This document shows positions 35,877 to 48,109 of a stretch of 64,000 nucleotides of DNA, one piece after another. A model generated the notes under the pieces. That model did not search any database. It was not told the origin of the DNA and worked only from the letters and a program-made list of their open reading frames with translations. A program made the translations under genes and the position numbers. Every line of letters begins with the position of its first letter. The stretch's first letter is position 1. Origin of the DNA: Liolophura sinensis (Eukaryota > Mollusca > Polyplacophora > Chitonida > Chitonidae); contig NC_088304.1 in the NCBI RefSeq assembly GCF_032854445.1, positions 12,661,704 to 12,725,703 of the forward strand, given 5' to 3'.

Positions 35877-38800
35877 CTAATGTGTTATTTTATTATCTCT
35901 CATATTTCCAACCACAAGAGCCACGGTAGAAACGCGACCTTCAGTCTGATCAAACACAAACCCGATCGTGTTATTACCAGGCTTAAGTACCGTTATAGGA
36001 ACTTGGTAGTTATACACCTCCCACTTGGTTACACCGGTGACTCTGTCTGGATCGTACAAGGTGTAAAAATCTTGGATCGAATGGTCATTAATGGTCACTG
36101 ATGTGGGTTGACTTTGGGTGGACATGTCGCTGGTGCTGACAGCGAAACGCAATCGAGCGTAAATAAGGCTGGTAATGCTACTGGGTAAGTTAATGCTGGT
36201 TTGGGCCACATTGCTTTCCAACGATATGACGATGTCTCTAGAGTACAGGGTTGATTCGTTAACGAATGTAACGTTATCTAAGGGAAAGTTTGCAAAAAAT
36301 GTCAGAAAGCAAGTGCTTTGTGGAGGTAAATATAATAGATAGTTTCGGAATGTAACAGTTTGATTGACAAGGATGGGAATTTTGTTCTGATCAAGATACA
36401 AACATTTGGCTTCTGCTGTTTTGGTTTTAATCCAATCCTGGTAAAAGTTTAACTCCACACCTGTTGATGTTTGAGCGTAGTTATGCAAAAGAACCGTAAC
36501 TGTTTTGAATGTGGAGTCTGCAATGGCTAAGGAAGGAACCAGTCTCTCTTGACCATCGTACTGACTTTCCACTCTCAGAAATTGGTCAGTCGTCGTGAAA
36601 GTCTTCCACAGCCTATAAGCCTTCGTTACGTATTTTTCCGTCCCGTTATGGTAGAATAGGCTGCTGTTTTTGGAACTATAGGTGTTGTGACTGAGTATGA
36701 AAGCCACGGCTTGCTCCATCACCTCACGGTGGTTCAGGTACGTAAACATGTGAGAATTGTGCAAGAAAATGTACGCCCATTCAACCACAGACGCCGGGGT
36801 CGCCGGATCGACGTCTACGCCACTTAAACCGTACTCACTGGTGATCAGTGGGACAACCTTCCCTCTCGTTAGAAGAGCGTAGCTTTCAACCATATCGATT
36901 ACAGCCACAAGGCGAGCTTCGTTGATACCGTTAATCCGATGTTCGTTCTGGCGAGCGTAGAAGCTATTGTAAGGATGGAAGGAAAAGAAGTCCATGTGCT
37001 CCAACGACATGTTCATGAAATCTCGTATGGCTTTCCAGATGAGGAAATCTTCCTGATCCAAATCCGCAACGGCCCCAGTGTACGTTGGTCCGCCAACCTT
37101 GAGAAGTGGGTATTTGGCGTGAAGCTTCTGGGCCACGATCTTGTGATATTCGATCACCGTATCCCACGTAACATGTTGCCACAAAGTGTCCGGTTCGTTG
37201 ATGACTTCGAAATAAACGGGTATCCGACCTCCAGTGTAATTATTGACAGCGTCTACGAGTAACAGAACCATTTCAGCTCCGGCATCCAGGTTGTTGGGAA
37301 ACACACCACCATGTTGTGAGGTGTCCATCCACTTTGGCCAGAACTGCCCTGCAACGGGATCATCAGGTGAAAATGGTGTTGGATATTAGATCAAAGTCAT
37401 AGTTCCGTGCAACAACACACCGCATGCTACATCTTTAATTTGTTATATTGAACTATTTTCAACATTCCCAATGAATTAATGAATGATTATAGCTTAACGC
37501 AACACCGATAAAATTGTAGCCAAATCGCATCATTCCTGAGGATTACGTGGAACGAAACACTGAATGTTGCCTCTTTAATTCGATTTATTGAGCCATTTTC
37601 ATCATTCCTGAAGAAATGGATTAATGATTGATTACAATTTATAACGCAACGCCAATATTTCGGTCATAGCTCATCATTTCTAAAGATAGTTTAATAAAGC
37701 CAAATATATTTGCAGCATGGAGTCTCTGTCGCTTCTCGGAGTTCTTCGTGTAGGATGTATTTGAGCATCAAAATTGAATTGGAAAGATGAATAGAAATTG
37801 TTTTTGGTGGTAATGGGTAAAAATGGTTACATCATGTGATATTATCACATGTTTGGATATCGAAAGTTAAGACAAATTCTAAAACTAAGTTCTATCGTTG
37901 GAAATGGCTATTGAGTCTAAATAAATCTCACAAGAGAGTAAAGATGTAATCATGATATACAATGACGTAAAATGATGAAAGAGTCCGAATATGGTTTTAG
38001 CAAGTAGTTCAAACATTATATCGAAAATTCGTGACAGTGTTAACCAATACTTGTGTGGTAAAATCGATAAAAAATGTTATTGGAAAGTTATACAAACGAA
38101 TAAACTATTCAGTAAGAACCTTTAACAAATTCAACTATCAATCTTGATTCATTCTTTAACAACTTAAAATACATGTACATTGCTGAATAAAACCATCTGG
38201 GCCTCATGAAAACCATTCTATATTAACAAAGTTCATATCACATGTAAAGTGATTTATTTGTTTCTTTGCTTCAGTACCGCCTAAAATAATTAGATTAGTG
38301 TTTATACCTTATTAACTTTAATAAATTTTTTATAGTAAAATTGTTTTCAGTACTTTAGTAACGTATGCGACATACCTTTGGTTTCCATGACAATTTTGCG
38401 AATGCCTCCATAGCCATCCAGGTCCTGGACATACATGGAACAAAGCGTCTGCTGAATGTCGGGGTTGTTGAAATAGACTGGGTCTGGATATCCTCTCCTG
38501 GCTGGATCCTCTGTACACTGGCAAAACAAAAATAGAAAACATTACCGATATGGTGTCATAAGCTGCAACGCATGCGCATTTCCAGAAACAGACACAAAGA
38601 TGCTCAGGGCAGTTAATAAGAAAGATATATACGAGCATTTTGATGGACGTCATGCATGCCAACAGTATTTTTTAGTGAATTTATGGTGAAATCAATAACA
38701 ATCTATCAAACTAGGTGGGAGGAAATTTAAACCCGTTTTATGGACATAATGCATTGTGTTAAACAAGGTCCACTTTGAAGATGTATAGGTTGCCTCTGCT

Positions 38801-39588
38801 CAATTAACTTTTCAAAGATTTCCGCTACTGTGAAAGCGGGAATAATTTTGATCAGGATGCTTTTCCCGGTTTACATACTTCATCATTTTCAAAAACATTT
38901 CAACCAGATCAAATGAATAAAATGTCAGAAATGCAATCTGCTGTTATTATTGGTTATAAATGCAAAAAAATGGATGGTTATAGCTATGTACAAAAAGAAA
39001 AAAAAACAACCAAAAAGGCGCAAATTTGCAATAGATAGCTGCGACATATGGCAAACATTTTTTGCCACATTGTAGTTAGGTTTTTTTTTTTTAAATGAAT
39101 GACCCACGTCAAAGGAGAGAATGAAAACAAATTCAGTGACCGACAGACTGCCAGGCACCGTGGCCAAAAGATCTCCACGTCGCAGCAGGAATAAAATAAG
39201 TTGAGGAGTTTAAGCTTTCTCGATCAGTTAATGTTTTCTGAACGAACATGAATGCCTATATGGCATGTGAAAAACATCCTAAAATATGGTTATCATTTCA
39301 AGATTCGCAATCATGTGGAGAGAAAAACAACTCCGACCTTACATTGGGGAATAGATCATTCCTGACGTCTGGGTTCAGCCATCGGCCAGTTCGGGATCCG
39401 ATCACATTGTTTCCGGCGATGTAGATGTCTGCATCCAGTCCGTTGTGACTGTTCCATCGGTCCGTCTCAAACTGGGTGCGGCCACCCTGAGCCAAAATCT
39501 GGGGGTAGATCGTTACCGTAGACTGACAGGTTCCATGTGTATTTAATACCGAAAACAAGACGGTGAAAATTGTTGGAATTGCAAACAT
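35877..39588 (-). CDS. Type A secreted GH86-like glycoside hydrolase, A3 (intact)
   Basis: Exons 39588-39343, 38517-38376 and 37348-35877 encode 619 residues (phases 0 and 1; donors GTAAGG and GTATGT; acceptors gccag and ttgcag). The signal peptide is MFAIPTIFTVLFSV. Exon 1 carries TDRWNSHNGLD and exon 2 carries CTEDPARRGYPDPVYF. Exon 3 carries YFEVINEPD (Glu181, likely acid/base), FSFHPYNS, LITSEYG (Glu301, likely nucleophile) and a C-terminal beta-rich domain ending near VSTVALVVGN. It is the only type A copy in the window seen complete and without lesions. It faces C3 divergently and B2 convergently. Poly(A) signal at 35,822-35,827. The clan GH-A assignment is firm; GH86 is a best fit. Confidence 0.78.
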
Positions 39589-41455
39589 CTCTGTGACGTG
39601 TCTTCACCTGTGACCAAGACTTCCGATGATCGAGTTCATATATCGCCACAAAAACAGGTGAACTCACGTGACTGCGAGTATATAGGTCTCTAAATGTAGA
39701 TCAAGTGGGCCTGTATTTAGATCGAGTCCTGGATTATACAAGTCGTCTGGACTCCGCTTAAAGATCTTATCAGAGATAAGATCACTGAAATAATGTACGT
39801 TTAAAGTGAAGGAGTACGCATAAAATACGTATATGGTAAGATAATTCAAAACTATATCCAAAATTGCTTATAAAGAGTCGATAGATCAACGTTTTAGCTA
39901 CAAATCGTTCAGCCCAAATTCAATTAAAGTTTTGGTATTTTCTGGGAATATAGTACATAATTACCCTGCACAAAATACCCTTCTGTGCACGTGTTACCGT
40001 TCAAAATAAATATTAATGTTTGTCAAATTTTGCTTGAAAAAATAACGTTTTCAAACTTTAGAATCATTTTAACAGAATAAATGGTGCAGGTCCGTGTAGG
40101 AGCGTGGTGATTACTGAAAGGCCGTAATTTTATTTATTCTTGAGAAAATTCGATTTGATTTTTTTTAGCTAAACTATTCATAAGATGAAGTGTAAGTATA
40201 ATAGACTTCGATGTAATCGACTTTATATTTGAACAAAATAGTAAAAAAAATGAGCTGTAAATGTTTTCTCACATTCACAAGATAATAAAACAACCGCTTA
40301 ACCTCGTATATACGCAGGTTGGTGCCAAGTGATTGTCAAAGGGAGGCCATTTCTGTGCATGGCAAACAGTCCAAACCCAGTAGCCTTAAACCCGTGCAAA
40401 GTTAAGGCATTCTGCCCATGCATGCTTTGAAGAAGAAAAAAAGATGGTCATTTGAGTTTTACATATGGCCATTGCTGGAATTACTTCGTATTACATGAAA
40501 ATATCATAACTGACTTTATTTAGTACTCTTGCCCTATAAACGTGGATGGGCGAAACCGATATTACCCACAGTCCTGACTAGAAGCCGCAGCCGAATTAGA
40601 AAGAGTGCTGTCTAATTAATCAGAAGTTAAGATATCTGTAAGTCGTTTTCAAGCGCCATTTTCCTTGTTTTCTACTCTTGATCACTGGTCTTTAAGTTGA
40701 AAATGCAGGTGAAAAAATTTATTTATTTATATGATTAGAGTTTTACGCTGCACTGAAGAACATTTCACTTATACGATGGCGGCAAGCATTATGGCGGTAA
40801 AGGCTTTATAGCTTAAAGTATCAAATGTTGAACACTCTTTATCAGATTTTTCCTCTCCACGGCCATGCGCAAAAGGCATGGTGCAAAGTGTCAAATCTAA
40901 GGTGGCCTGTTAGTGCCATTCGAACATTTTTAGCATTTTCTTCTAACTTAACATGATTCAAACAATTTTCTACGTAAATTTATCATTTAAAAAAACCCAA
41001 GAATTTAAAGTGTATGTGCAACTGCGAATTAGCACAAACACAAAACACGTTTTAGACAATATTAAATTTATTCATGAACCTCGATAAACACCGAGAAACT
41101 TTTCTCCTGGATATTAACCGTTTTCTCCGCGGTGTGAAATTTTTATTACATCGCCGAAAAAAAACGTTTTTCATTGGTTTTTTTTTGGAAGTTTACAACT
41201 GAATTTAGCAACTTTTCCCAAATATTTTTGTGTTTGTGTTAATTCCCTTTTTCCACATGCTTTAAATTCTTTGTCCTTAATAATAAGCTTTCAATAGAAA
41301 AAACCTTACACAACTGTAAATCCTTAGAAACGTTAAAAGTTTCGAATGGCACTAACAGGCTATCACACGAGCCCGATGATAAGTAAAGATTTTCATCTAT
41401 CTGCACCCACCTGCCAGGTTTTATCAACAATGACCTCGTTTACAACTTAACAAAA
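39589..41455. other. A3-C3 divergent intergenic region
   Basis: Full-length 1.87-kb bidirectional promoter region, nearly identical to 1,530-3,397, with an S2 core fragment at about 40,712-40,820. Confidence 0.6.
39634..39648 (-). promoter_or_regulatory. TATA-like element upstream of A3
   Basis: The minus strand reads gcgatatatgaact about 50-60 bp before the start codon, as for A1. Confidence 0.3.
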
Positions 41456-44400
41456 ATGTCACAGCTAGACCGTCGTGTACCATTCACAGACATGTTTCAA
41501 TTTGGGCTCTTTCTCCCGATTGTGTCTTGTTTCCTAGCTCAATCCCAGTGCCGGCTACACAAGTCAGCTGTGCAGGTAACAATCTACCCACAGATTCTGT
41601 CCCAGGGTGGCCGGACCCGGTTTGAGACGGACCGATGGAACAGCCACAACGGACTGGACAAAGAACTTTACCTGACTGGTAATAAAGTTGTTGGATCGAG
41701 GACTGGTCGGTGGATTTTTCCCGATTTTTACAATGGTATATTTGCAAATGTAAGTTTTAAATTAACATAATGTCTTTATGAAATTTCAAATAATGTACAA
41801 CGTATTTCAAAGAAAAGCATCAGCAGGATCCTGCATGTCACAATAATCATACATACTTGATCGTAACTACGATTATAACTATTTATGCCTACAACGCGTG
41901 TTGCTGCGGTAGTTACATTCAACTTAGCATACGATAGTTTGTAAAACAGAAATATAACTTATCTTTCAGCATGACCCAGCGTTGTCTATATGTATGAGTA
42001 ATCTTAAGCGGCCGGGAGTAATCTTAAGCAGTCGGGTGAAATACACATGGTGAAATGGTCGAATATAGTCAAAGATGTTAAAAACTGCAAAAGAATTAGC
42101 ACTTGCGGTGTATCCGTTAGAGGTAAACAGTTAGTTTCAGAGTAATACTTACCTAAAATGGGTCGGACAAAAAGTGACAAGTATGATCTTGCAAAAAAAA
42201 AAAATAAATAAAAAAATGAGAAAGAAAGGTTAAAAGTCAACACACTCTTATTTATAGTCAAGATATTGTAATTGTTTTAAATTAAATTCTTTCATGGGTA
42301 TATCTCTCAATGGCGAAAATCATTGTGGAATTGTTCCCGAATCATAACGGGACGGTATCTAAACAGATTTTCTGTTTATAAATGTCCAATGTATAGCGGA
42401 GGAGACCCACGACCATCCGGAAGTTGGTGCCAGTCCTACCCGTGTACGGCCGAAGAGGTAGCAAGGCATGAGCTGGACTTGAACCCACAGCGACCGCATT
42501 GGTGGGAAGGCGCTAGATCATTGCGCCAAACTGGCGTGCTAACTCCCTCAGCAACGGAGACCCAACCCCCCTCTCCCGCTCCCCTTCTTGTCATAGTAGT
42601 TCCTCTGTTAGAAATCTGGTCGCAGTTCCGACGCATATATTCTGTGCTGCCTCACTGAATGACAAAACAGGAATCTGTCCTATACATCATAGGCGTTTTA
42701 CTCACCAAGCCTAAAGTTAAAATGAATTATCTAACCGATGACGTATATCTATTATACAGGCTACCGAAGATCCATACAGACCTGGCTATCCTAACCCCAG
42801 CTATTTTCACAGTCCAGCAGTTCAACAGAAACTCTCTTCAGAATACGTTATGGATATAAACTTCTATGGGTTTAATCATAGTATAGTCATGGAACCAGGT
42901 GGTAAGGAAAATGTCTTTATTATTTTTGGCCAAACCGGAGAAATGCAGCATCTTTCTCAATTTGGCTTTGTTGTGGAGCAAGACAGTTGCAACAGATACG
43001 GTGTAAAACAACCTCAAATGTGTCGGAAGCACGTTAAGGAACATTTACTGCTGGTCACACGCGCGTTATAAAACTTCGCTAGCATATAGCGATGTCAGCC
43101 GAATGTTCTAACCAAATTAACCAACCTGTTGTGAAACTCGCTGAACCAACAGCTGTCCATGGCAATCCCGTCGGTTCATTAAAACTAATCACATTTACTG
43201 AGCGTATACCAAACCAGTTATAGTGTGCCCACCTCCATCGGGCTGCCTTACTAAGACCCCCTTATGTTATGACCTTTGTCAACCTAAATGCGGACAGATG
43301 CATGTGTGGCCGAGTCCGTGGATTATCTCCTTGTTGCAGGACGGATTTCCACCGTTCTTTTATCTAGTGCTGCTTCCCTGAGACGCTTTACCGAAGCCAA
43401 GTAAGCCGCTCCGCCCGAGCCATTATACTCATACGGATGATTTAGTAGTTGCACTATCCCCTTCGTGCTGAACGCCAAGCCAGGAAGCTGCAACTTTCTC
43501 TTTCAAAGTCTTAGGTGTGACTCGACCCAGGACTAACCCTGGATCTCACGCTCCCGAAGCGGACGTTCTAACAAATATGTTAGCAGGGGCCGGTCACGTG
43601 AATACGAAAAAGAGATTCAAATGACGCGACCGCAAAAGGTTAGGCCATGAAAATGTCCTTTTTTGTCAGTTTGTGCTATCATTTATAAATATCATGGACC
43701 ATTTTTTGGTTAGGCTAATCTAAGAACGGGTTGGTTAATGTGGAGGGACATGCTGGTGATCTCGATTTATGCCTGGGTAAATGTTCCTTACCTTAAATCC
43801 GACACATTTGAGGCTGTTTTACACCGTAAATCTCGCAACTGCGTTGCTCGATGAGAGTTACCTCTCTCCGCAACTAAATTTAACTCAGAATTTTATTCTA
43901 GCTGTTCATGTAAATGTTTAAATAGTAACACTCCTTTCACCATAACCCAAAACAAATTATGAATGGGAGGCGAAAATATTTTTTTAATCTCGTGAGGTGA
44001 TTCAAAGTGCAGGACTTTGAATCACTATTACGTCTAGAATGGATTGCAAAGTAACGTCTACACCGCTACAGTGTATCAGTTTCTGTCGTAATGTCGCACT
44101 GTCTTTGATGTGACGTCATCATGATGAACTGGGAAAGAAACATTTGACGTCAGTAAAATGACGTCAAGGTCCTGCAACTAAGCGTTTGACAGTTCATCTC
44201 TCAGTTTCCCAGTATGACATTTAATAACGGTAACGTTCACAGCTCATATACCATGTACACTTCATGTCAGTTACCAAATGGAATGGTTAAAATGCCAACC
44301 TTTCTCTGTACAAATATGGTAGATTTTCTCCCTCAAATGTAGCCTAAACTTTCACTCTACCAGATTCAAACTTATATATCTCTTCAGATATCTCTTCACC

Positions 44401-46613
44401 AAACTGGACACTTTCATTCAACAAATGTGGCGATCACTTTAGTCAAATAAAACAAATGACAGCCCAACCGTAACAAATTTTCTTACAATCAAAAAAGTCA
44501 TCATTGACTCTGCCGTCAATGGTATCTGGCATTCTAGTGTATAGCCCTCGAAATTACTAAGTTAACACTGCCTGCTTCTTCCAGGGAGCTAACTACTGTT
44601 CTGCTCATTTGCGTTTATAACAAATCATAATACCAAAATATTCCAACAATGAAAGCGAACATAAAACACATGTGTTGTATGAACACAAACTTGTGCTCTT
44701 TGCAACAAAAGTCTTGTGTAATATTTGAACAGTTACTATGTTGTGTTGGAATTAAAAGAAGGCCTTGTTTGTGTTTTATTATTTTGTAGCACAAACATGT
44801 GTACTTCATATTTACACATGTATGTGTTCTTTGTGTTGGGGTAACACATTTTTGTGTTGGGGTAACACATTTTTACGTTGAACGAAACAACATAAATTTC
44901 AACACAGGAGTGTTTTTGTGTGAGAAATATACTTCAGCCACTGTCTTCCTGAGACTGACTCTCCGGAATGGGATTTCTTTGTTTCGCGGTATGTTATAAT
45001 TTATGTAATGATATAATTAAAGGCTTAGAGCACAGACAGAAAAACCCGAGCAGCGACGACAGTTACCAAGTTAGAGGTTTATCGGTATTCCAACTGTACA
45101 CATAAGTTCTCATATCTGAGCCAATTATAGGCCCACTACCACTGTGGCTATGACATTTTTTGCAGGAAAGTTTTGGCCCAAGTGGATGAACACCTCACAA
45201 CATGGCGGCGTGTTTCCCAACAACCTGGATGCTGGTGCCGACATGATGGTTCTAATGGTAGACGCTGCTTATAACTACACTGGAGGACAGATCCCGGAGT
45301 TGTTCGAAGTCATGAACGAGCCCGATAGCCTGTGGCCGTACATTGTTTGGGATACCGTGATTCAATTCCACCAGATGGTCGCCCAAAAGCTTCATGCCAA
45401 ATATCCTCGACTAAAAGTCGGTGGTCCGACGAAGACGGGGGCCATTGAAAATCTGGATCAAACAAATTTCAAACTCTGGTACCAGATGCGGGATTTTATG
45501 AACATGTCCTTGACCCACATGGACTTTTTGTCCTTTCATCCTTACAATTCATTGTACTCTGAAGTAAACACCCACCATTTTACTGGGATAAACGAAGCCC
45601 GGCTCGTTGCAGTGATTGATATGTTAGAAAGTTATTCGCACCTCTTAAAAGGCAAGTCCGTTCCGCTTGTCATCAGCGAGTATGGTTTAGGTCCTATTTA
45701 TTTGGATGACGATACCCCCTCGTCTCTGATACAATGGGCGTATATCTATCTTCACAACGCTCATAGATTCACATATCTCCACCATCGAGGAGTCATTGAA
45801 GACGGTATAGCGTTCCTACTGAGCCGCGACAATGGTCGCTTCAAAAACGCCAGTATTTTCAACCTGAACGGCACACAGTCTCATGTTGCCAAGGCATATT
45901 TATTCTGGAAAAACTTCAACAGCGCTGACCAATTCCTTAGAGTAGACAGTCAGTACAATGCTCAAACGAGAATGGTGTCCCCGTCTGCGGTTGTTGATTT
46001 TGGTTCCAGCACACTTAAGGTTCTTTTGCATAATTACGAAGTGGTGTCAGTCCCTGTTAAGATAAACTTTGACCAGAACATGGTCATTTCATCAACAGCC
46101 AAATCAACCTGTATCTATTTAGATTCAAATAAATCTCCAGTCCTTTCAGTGAATCAAACGGTCCAGTTCATCGGAAATACTGTAATTTTACCACCAGAAA
46201 GTTCCTGTTTCTTTGCATTCCGCACGACTTTTCCTCAAAGAAGTATCGTAGTTGTCGAAGAAAAGACGATTTATTCACGGGATCTGGTTATCCCTGTTAC
46301 AAATAATATCGCCCAAACTCGCATAAACTTGCCCAATGTTAAGAATTTGGTTTACGCCAAGCTGCGCTTCGCGGTGAGCTTGACTGATAAAACTGCCCAG
46401 ACGAAACCGAGTGCGGTGAGTGTTAATGGCTATATCACTAACAGTCTATACTCTCTGTACGATGCTAACAGGAACGTAAGTACTACATTATGGGACGTAT
46501 ACATCTACCCAATCCCTGTAACTGCTCTAAAATCTGGCTTCAATGCAATTAACTTGAATTTTCCGCAAAATGGTGGTCACGTGACTACAGTGGCATTGCT
46601 TGTCGGGAGTTGA
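41456..46613 (+). CDS. Type C secreted GH86-like glycoside hydrolase, C3 (intact)
   Basis: Exons 41456-41749, 42760-42901 and 45166-46613 encode 627 residues (phases 0 and 1). Translation may start at Met1 or at Met13; MFQFGLFLPIVSCFLAQ is a better signal peptide from Met13. Exon 1 has VTIYPQILSQGGRT and TDRWNSHNGLD, and exon 2 has ATEDPYRPGYPNPSYF. Exon 3 has LFEVMNEPD (Glu197, likely acid/base), LSFHPYNS, VISEYG (Glu317, likely nucleophile) and a C-terminal beta-rich region. It is clearly diverged from types A and B across exon 3 but has the same architecture. It is the only copy of type C that keeps exon 3. Poly(A) signal AATAAA at 46,635-46,640. Confidence 0.78.
42398..42560 (-). mobile_element. 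SINE S2 copy in C3 intron 1
   Basis: Reverse S2 reaching the tRNA-like head (gagctggacttgaacccaca, then cagcaacggagac). C1 keeps only the first about 80 bp of this element. Confidence 0.7.
43322..43595 (-). mobile_element. SINE S1 in C3 intron 2
   Basis: Reverse S1 with an intact head (gaagcggacgttctaac, gcaggggccgg). It is the intact partner of the breakpoint copy at 5,080-5,318. Confidence 0.75.
44111..44166. promoter_or_regulatory. Cluster of three perfect CRE palindromes
   Basis: TGACGTCA occurs at 44,111-44,118, 44,145-44,152 and 44,159-44,166. This is the full consensus site of CREB/ATF bZIP factors. It is intronic to C3, about 1 kb before exon 3. Function is inferred from the motif alone. 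Confidence 0.5.
44830..44874. repeat. 21-bp tandem duplication
   Basis: Two exact copies of tttgtgttggggtaacacat(t), set in a stretch rich in acacatgtgt-like inverted motifs (44,660-44,900). Confidence 0.85.
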
Positions 46614-46634
46614 AAGTGTCAACATTATTTGGTG

Positions 46635-46640
46635 AATAAA
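46635..46640 (+). other. Poly(A) signal of C3
   Basis: AATAAA 22 bp after the stop codon. Confidence 0.6.
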
Positions 46641-46962
46641 AGCATTTCACAACCCGTTTTCTCTGTACGACATTCGTTTTTCACTGTCAACTGACAACGA
46701 TGGGAACTAAAAATTTGTACCTGATTGGCAACCTTTCTATGATTGTAATAAAACTTCATTTTCAAACTTTTTTATAGTTCTTTTTTTTTAAAATTTAAAT
46801 TATTGTTTCAAGAGAAGTATACAGCACTTATCTTGAAAAAAACTTGGAGATAGAGGTATATCGTGTGCTTCATACTGGGCTTTTGAATTCTATATTATAC
46901 TTTAAATAACCGAATTATTGAAAAGCAGCATGCCGGACGACAGATTGTGCAAATCGCTTCAG

Positions 46963-47290
46963 ACCGGCCCGGATAGCACAGTTGAACGTCCGCTTCTGGA
47001 GGGGTAGATCCAAGCTCAATCCTAGGTGGAGTCACACCTAATACTTTAAAAGTTATATCTTCCTCGCTTAGTGTTCAGCATGAAGGGGATAGTGCAACGA
47101 CAGGATGGGTAGGGCGGGGCCCCTTACTTGCCTTCAGTAAGTCGTCTCAGTGAAGCAGCACTAGATAAAAGAGCGGTGGAAATCCGTCCTGCAACAAGGA
47201 GGTACATTACATACATCCTAAGGATTCCATCGTAGTCATACGGCTGAAAAGTTGTTGAGTACGACATTAAACCCCAAGCACTCGCACTAA
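46963..47290 (+). mobile_element. SINE S1 with target-site duplication
   Basis: The head accggcccggatagcacagt carries an A box; the body is typical of S1. It is flanked by a perfect 13-bp duplication caaatcgcttcag (46,950-46,962 and 47,291-47,303). Confidence 0.88.
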
Positions 47291-47303
47291 CAAATCGCTT
47301 CAG

Positions 47304-48109
47304 TCACATCCAAGGTACGCAGGATACGTCAGGGAATCAGACTGCCCGGATCTTTCATTCCATGCGTCAACTAAACTGGCACCTAGTCAAAACCCGTGAT
47401 GCTTATGAGGTGAAAATCCTTCTGTTGCATGTAGTTGTTCAATGTAACATTTGACCAACTTAACGTGACAGGTCCCATTGGGCAGCAGCAGTTTGCTATC
47501 TTTACACTGACACCCTAGTGCAGGGCACTTTTATATTAATAGTCACAGTGGCACTCCCAAGTCTTTAAGGTTTCAGTGGTACTGTGCCACTTACAAGGCA
47601 CCAGACGTAGAGTTTAACGCTGCGTTCGTAGCTTAAGTCTCAAATTTAAAATTTGCGCAAAAAACTGGCGTGGCATATTGTCTATAAATGAATCTATACT
47701 ACAGCAACATTGCTGCCAAGCTCATTGCATGGTGCATTTAGGTCACCGTTTTATTTATTGGCCTAAAAGCTACGGAATCACGGAAGGGACATACATGTAG
47801 TTTCTTTAAATCTTTTTTTATTGACCATTACAGAAAAAGAGAATAAAAAATAAAATGATGACATTTGAAATACTATCTTTTCATTAGCCAGTCGGGGGAA
47901 ATTAACAGGATTTACATTAATCATTCTTTTTTGTCTCCTGTATTAGAAGAATAGTTTTATTCTTTATTATAATGACAAATAAATATCAATAAAGAAAAAT
48001 TAGGCAACTATGTCCCTTCCGCGGTTGCGCAATTCACTGGTACCATGTCTACGAATGCGATGATGATCACAAATATAATGTTTGTCATTTATTCACATGT
48101 AGTCTATTT
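47304..48109. other. Gene-poor spacer with a MITE-like inverted repeat
   Basis: cggaagggacata at about 47,778 is inverted at about 48,007-48,021 (tatgtcccttccg), enclosing about 230 bp of AT-rich sequence. I see no gene. Confidence 0.4.

Larger units (their letters stand above)
20362..38058. repeat. Segmental duplication unit 2
   Basis: Second unit of the array. It begins with the same motif as position 1. Relative to unit 1 it lacks about 1.3 kb of the A-C intergenic region (unit 1 positions about 2,046-3,356) and about 1.9 kb containing C exon 2 and the D exon 2 relic (about 4,380-6,270). It has gained an inserted exon 3 fragment at 22,251-22,583. It contains A2 exons 1-2, C2 exon 1, D2 exon 1, intact B2, a longer Tc1 copy and A3 exon 3. 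Confidence 0.9.
38059..43595. repeat. Segmental duplication unit 3 (partial)
   Basis: Third unit. It is closer to unit 1 than to unit 2: the full A-C intergenic region is present and C exons 1-2 match. Similarity to unit 1 stops inside a SINE (about 5,318 in unit 1, about 43,595 here). Beyond that point unit 1 continues into the inverted D relic, whereas this unit continues into the rest of the C3 intron and a complete C3 exon 3. No B gene follows. Confidence 0.88.
43596..45165 (+). other. Distal intron 2 of C3
   Basis: Single-copy sequence in this window, with the CRE-like cluster and a 21-bp tandem pair. No exon is seen before the tttgcag acceptor at 45,165. Confidence 0.6.

Noticed and set aside
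35880-37262. Plus-strand open frames opposite A3 exon 3
   Set aside because: They are antisense shadows of the hydrolase coding strand and are not independently supported.
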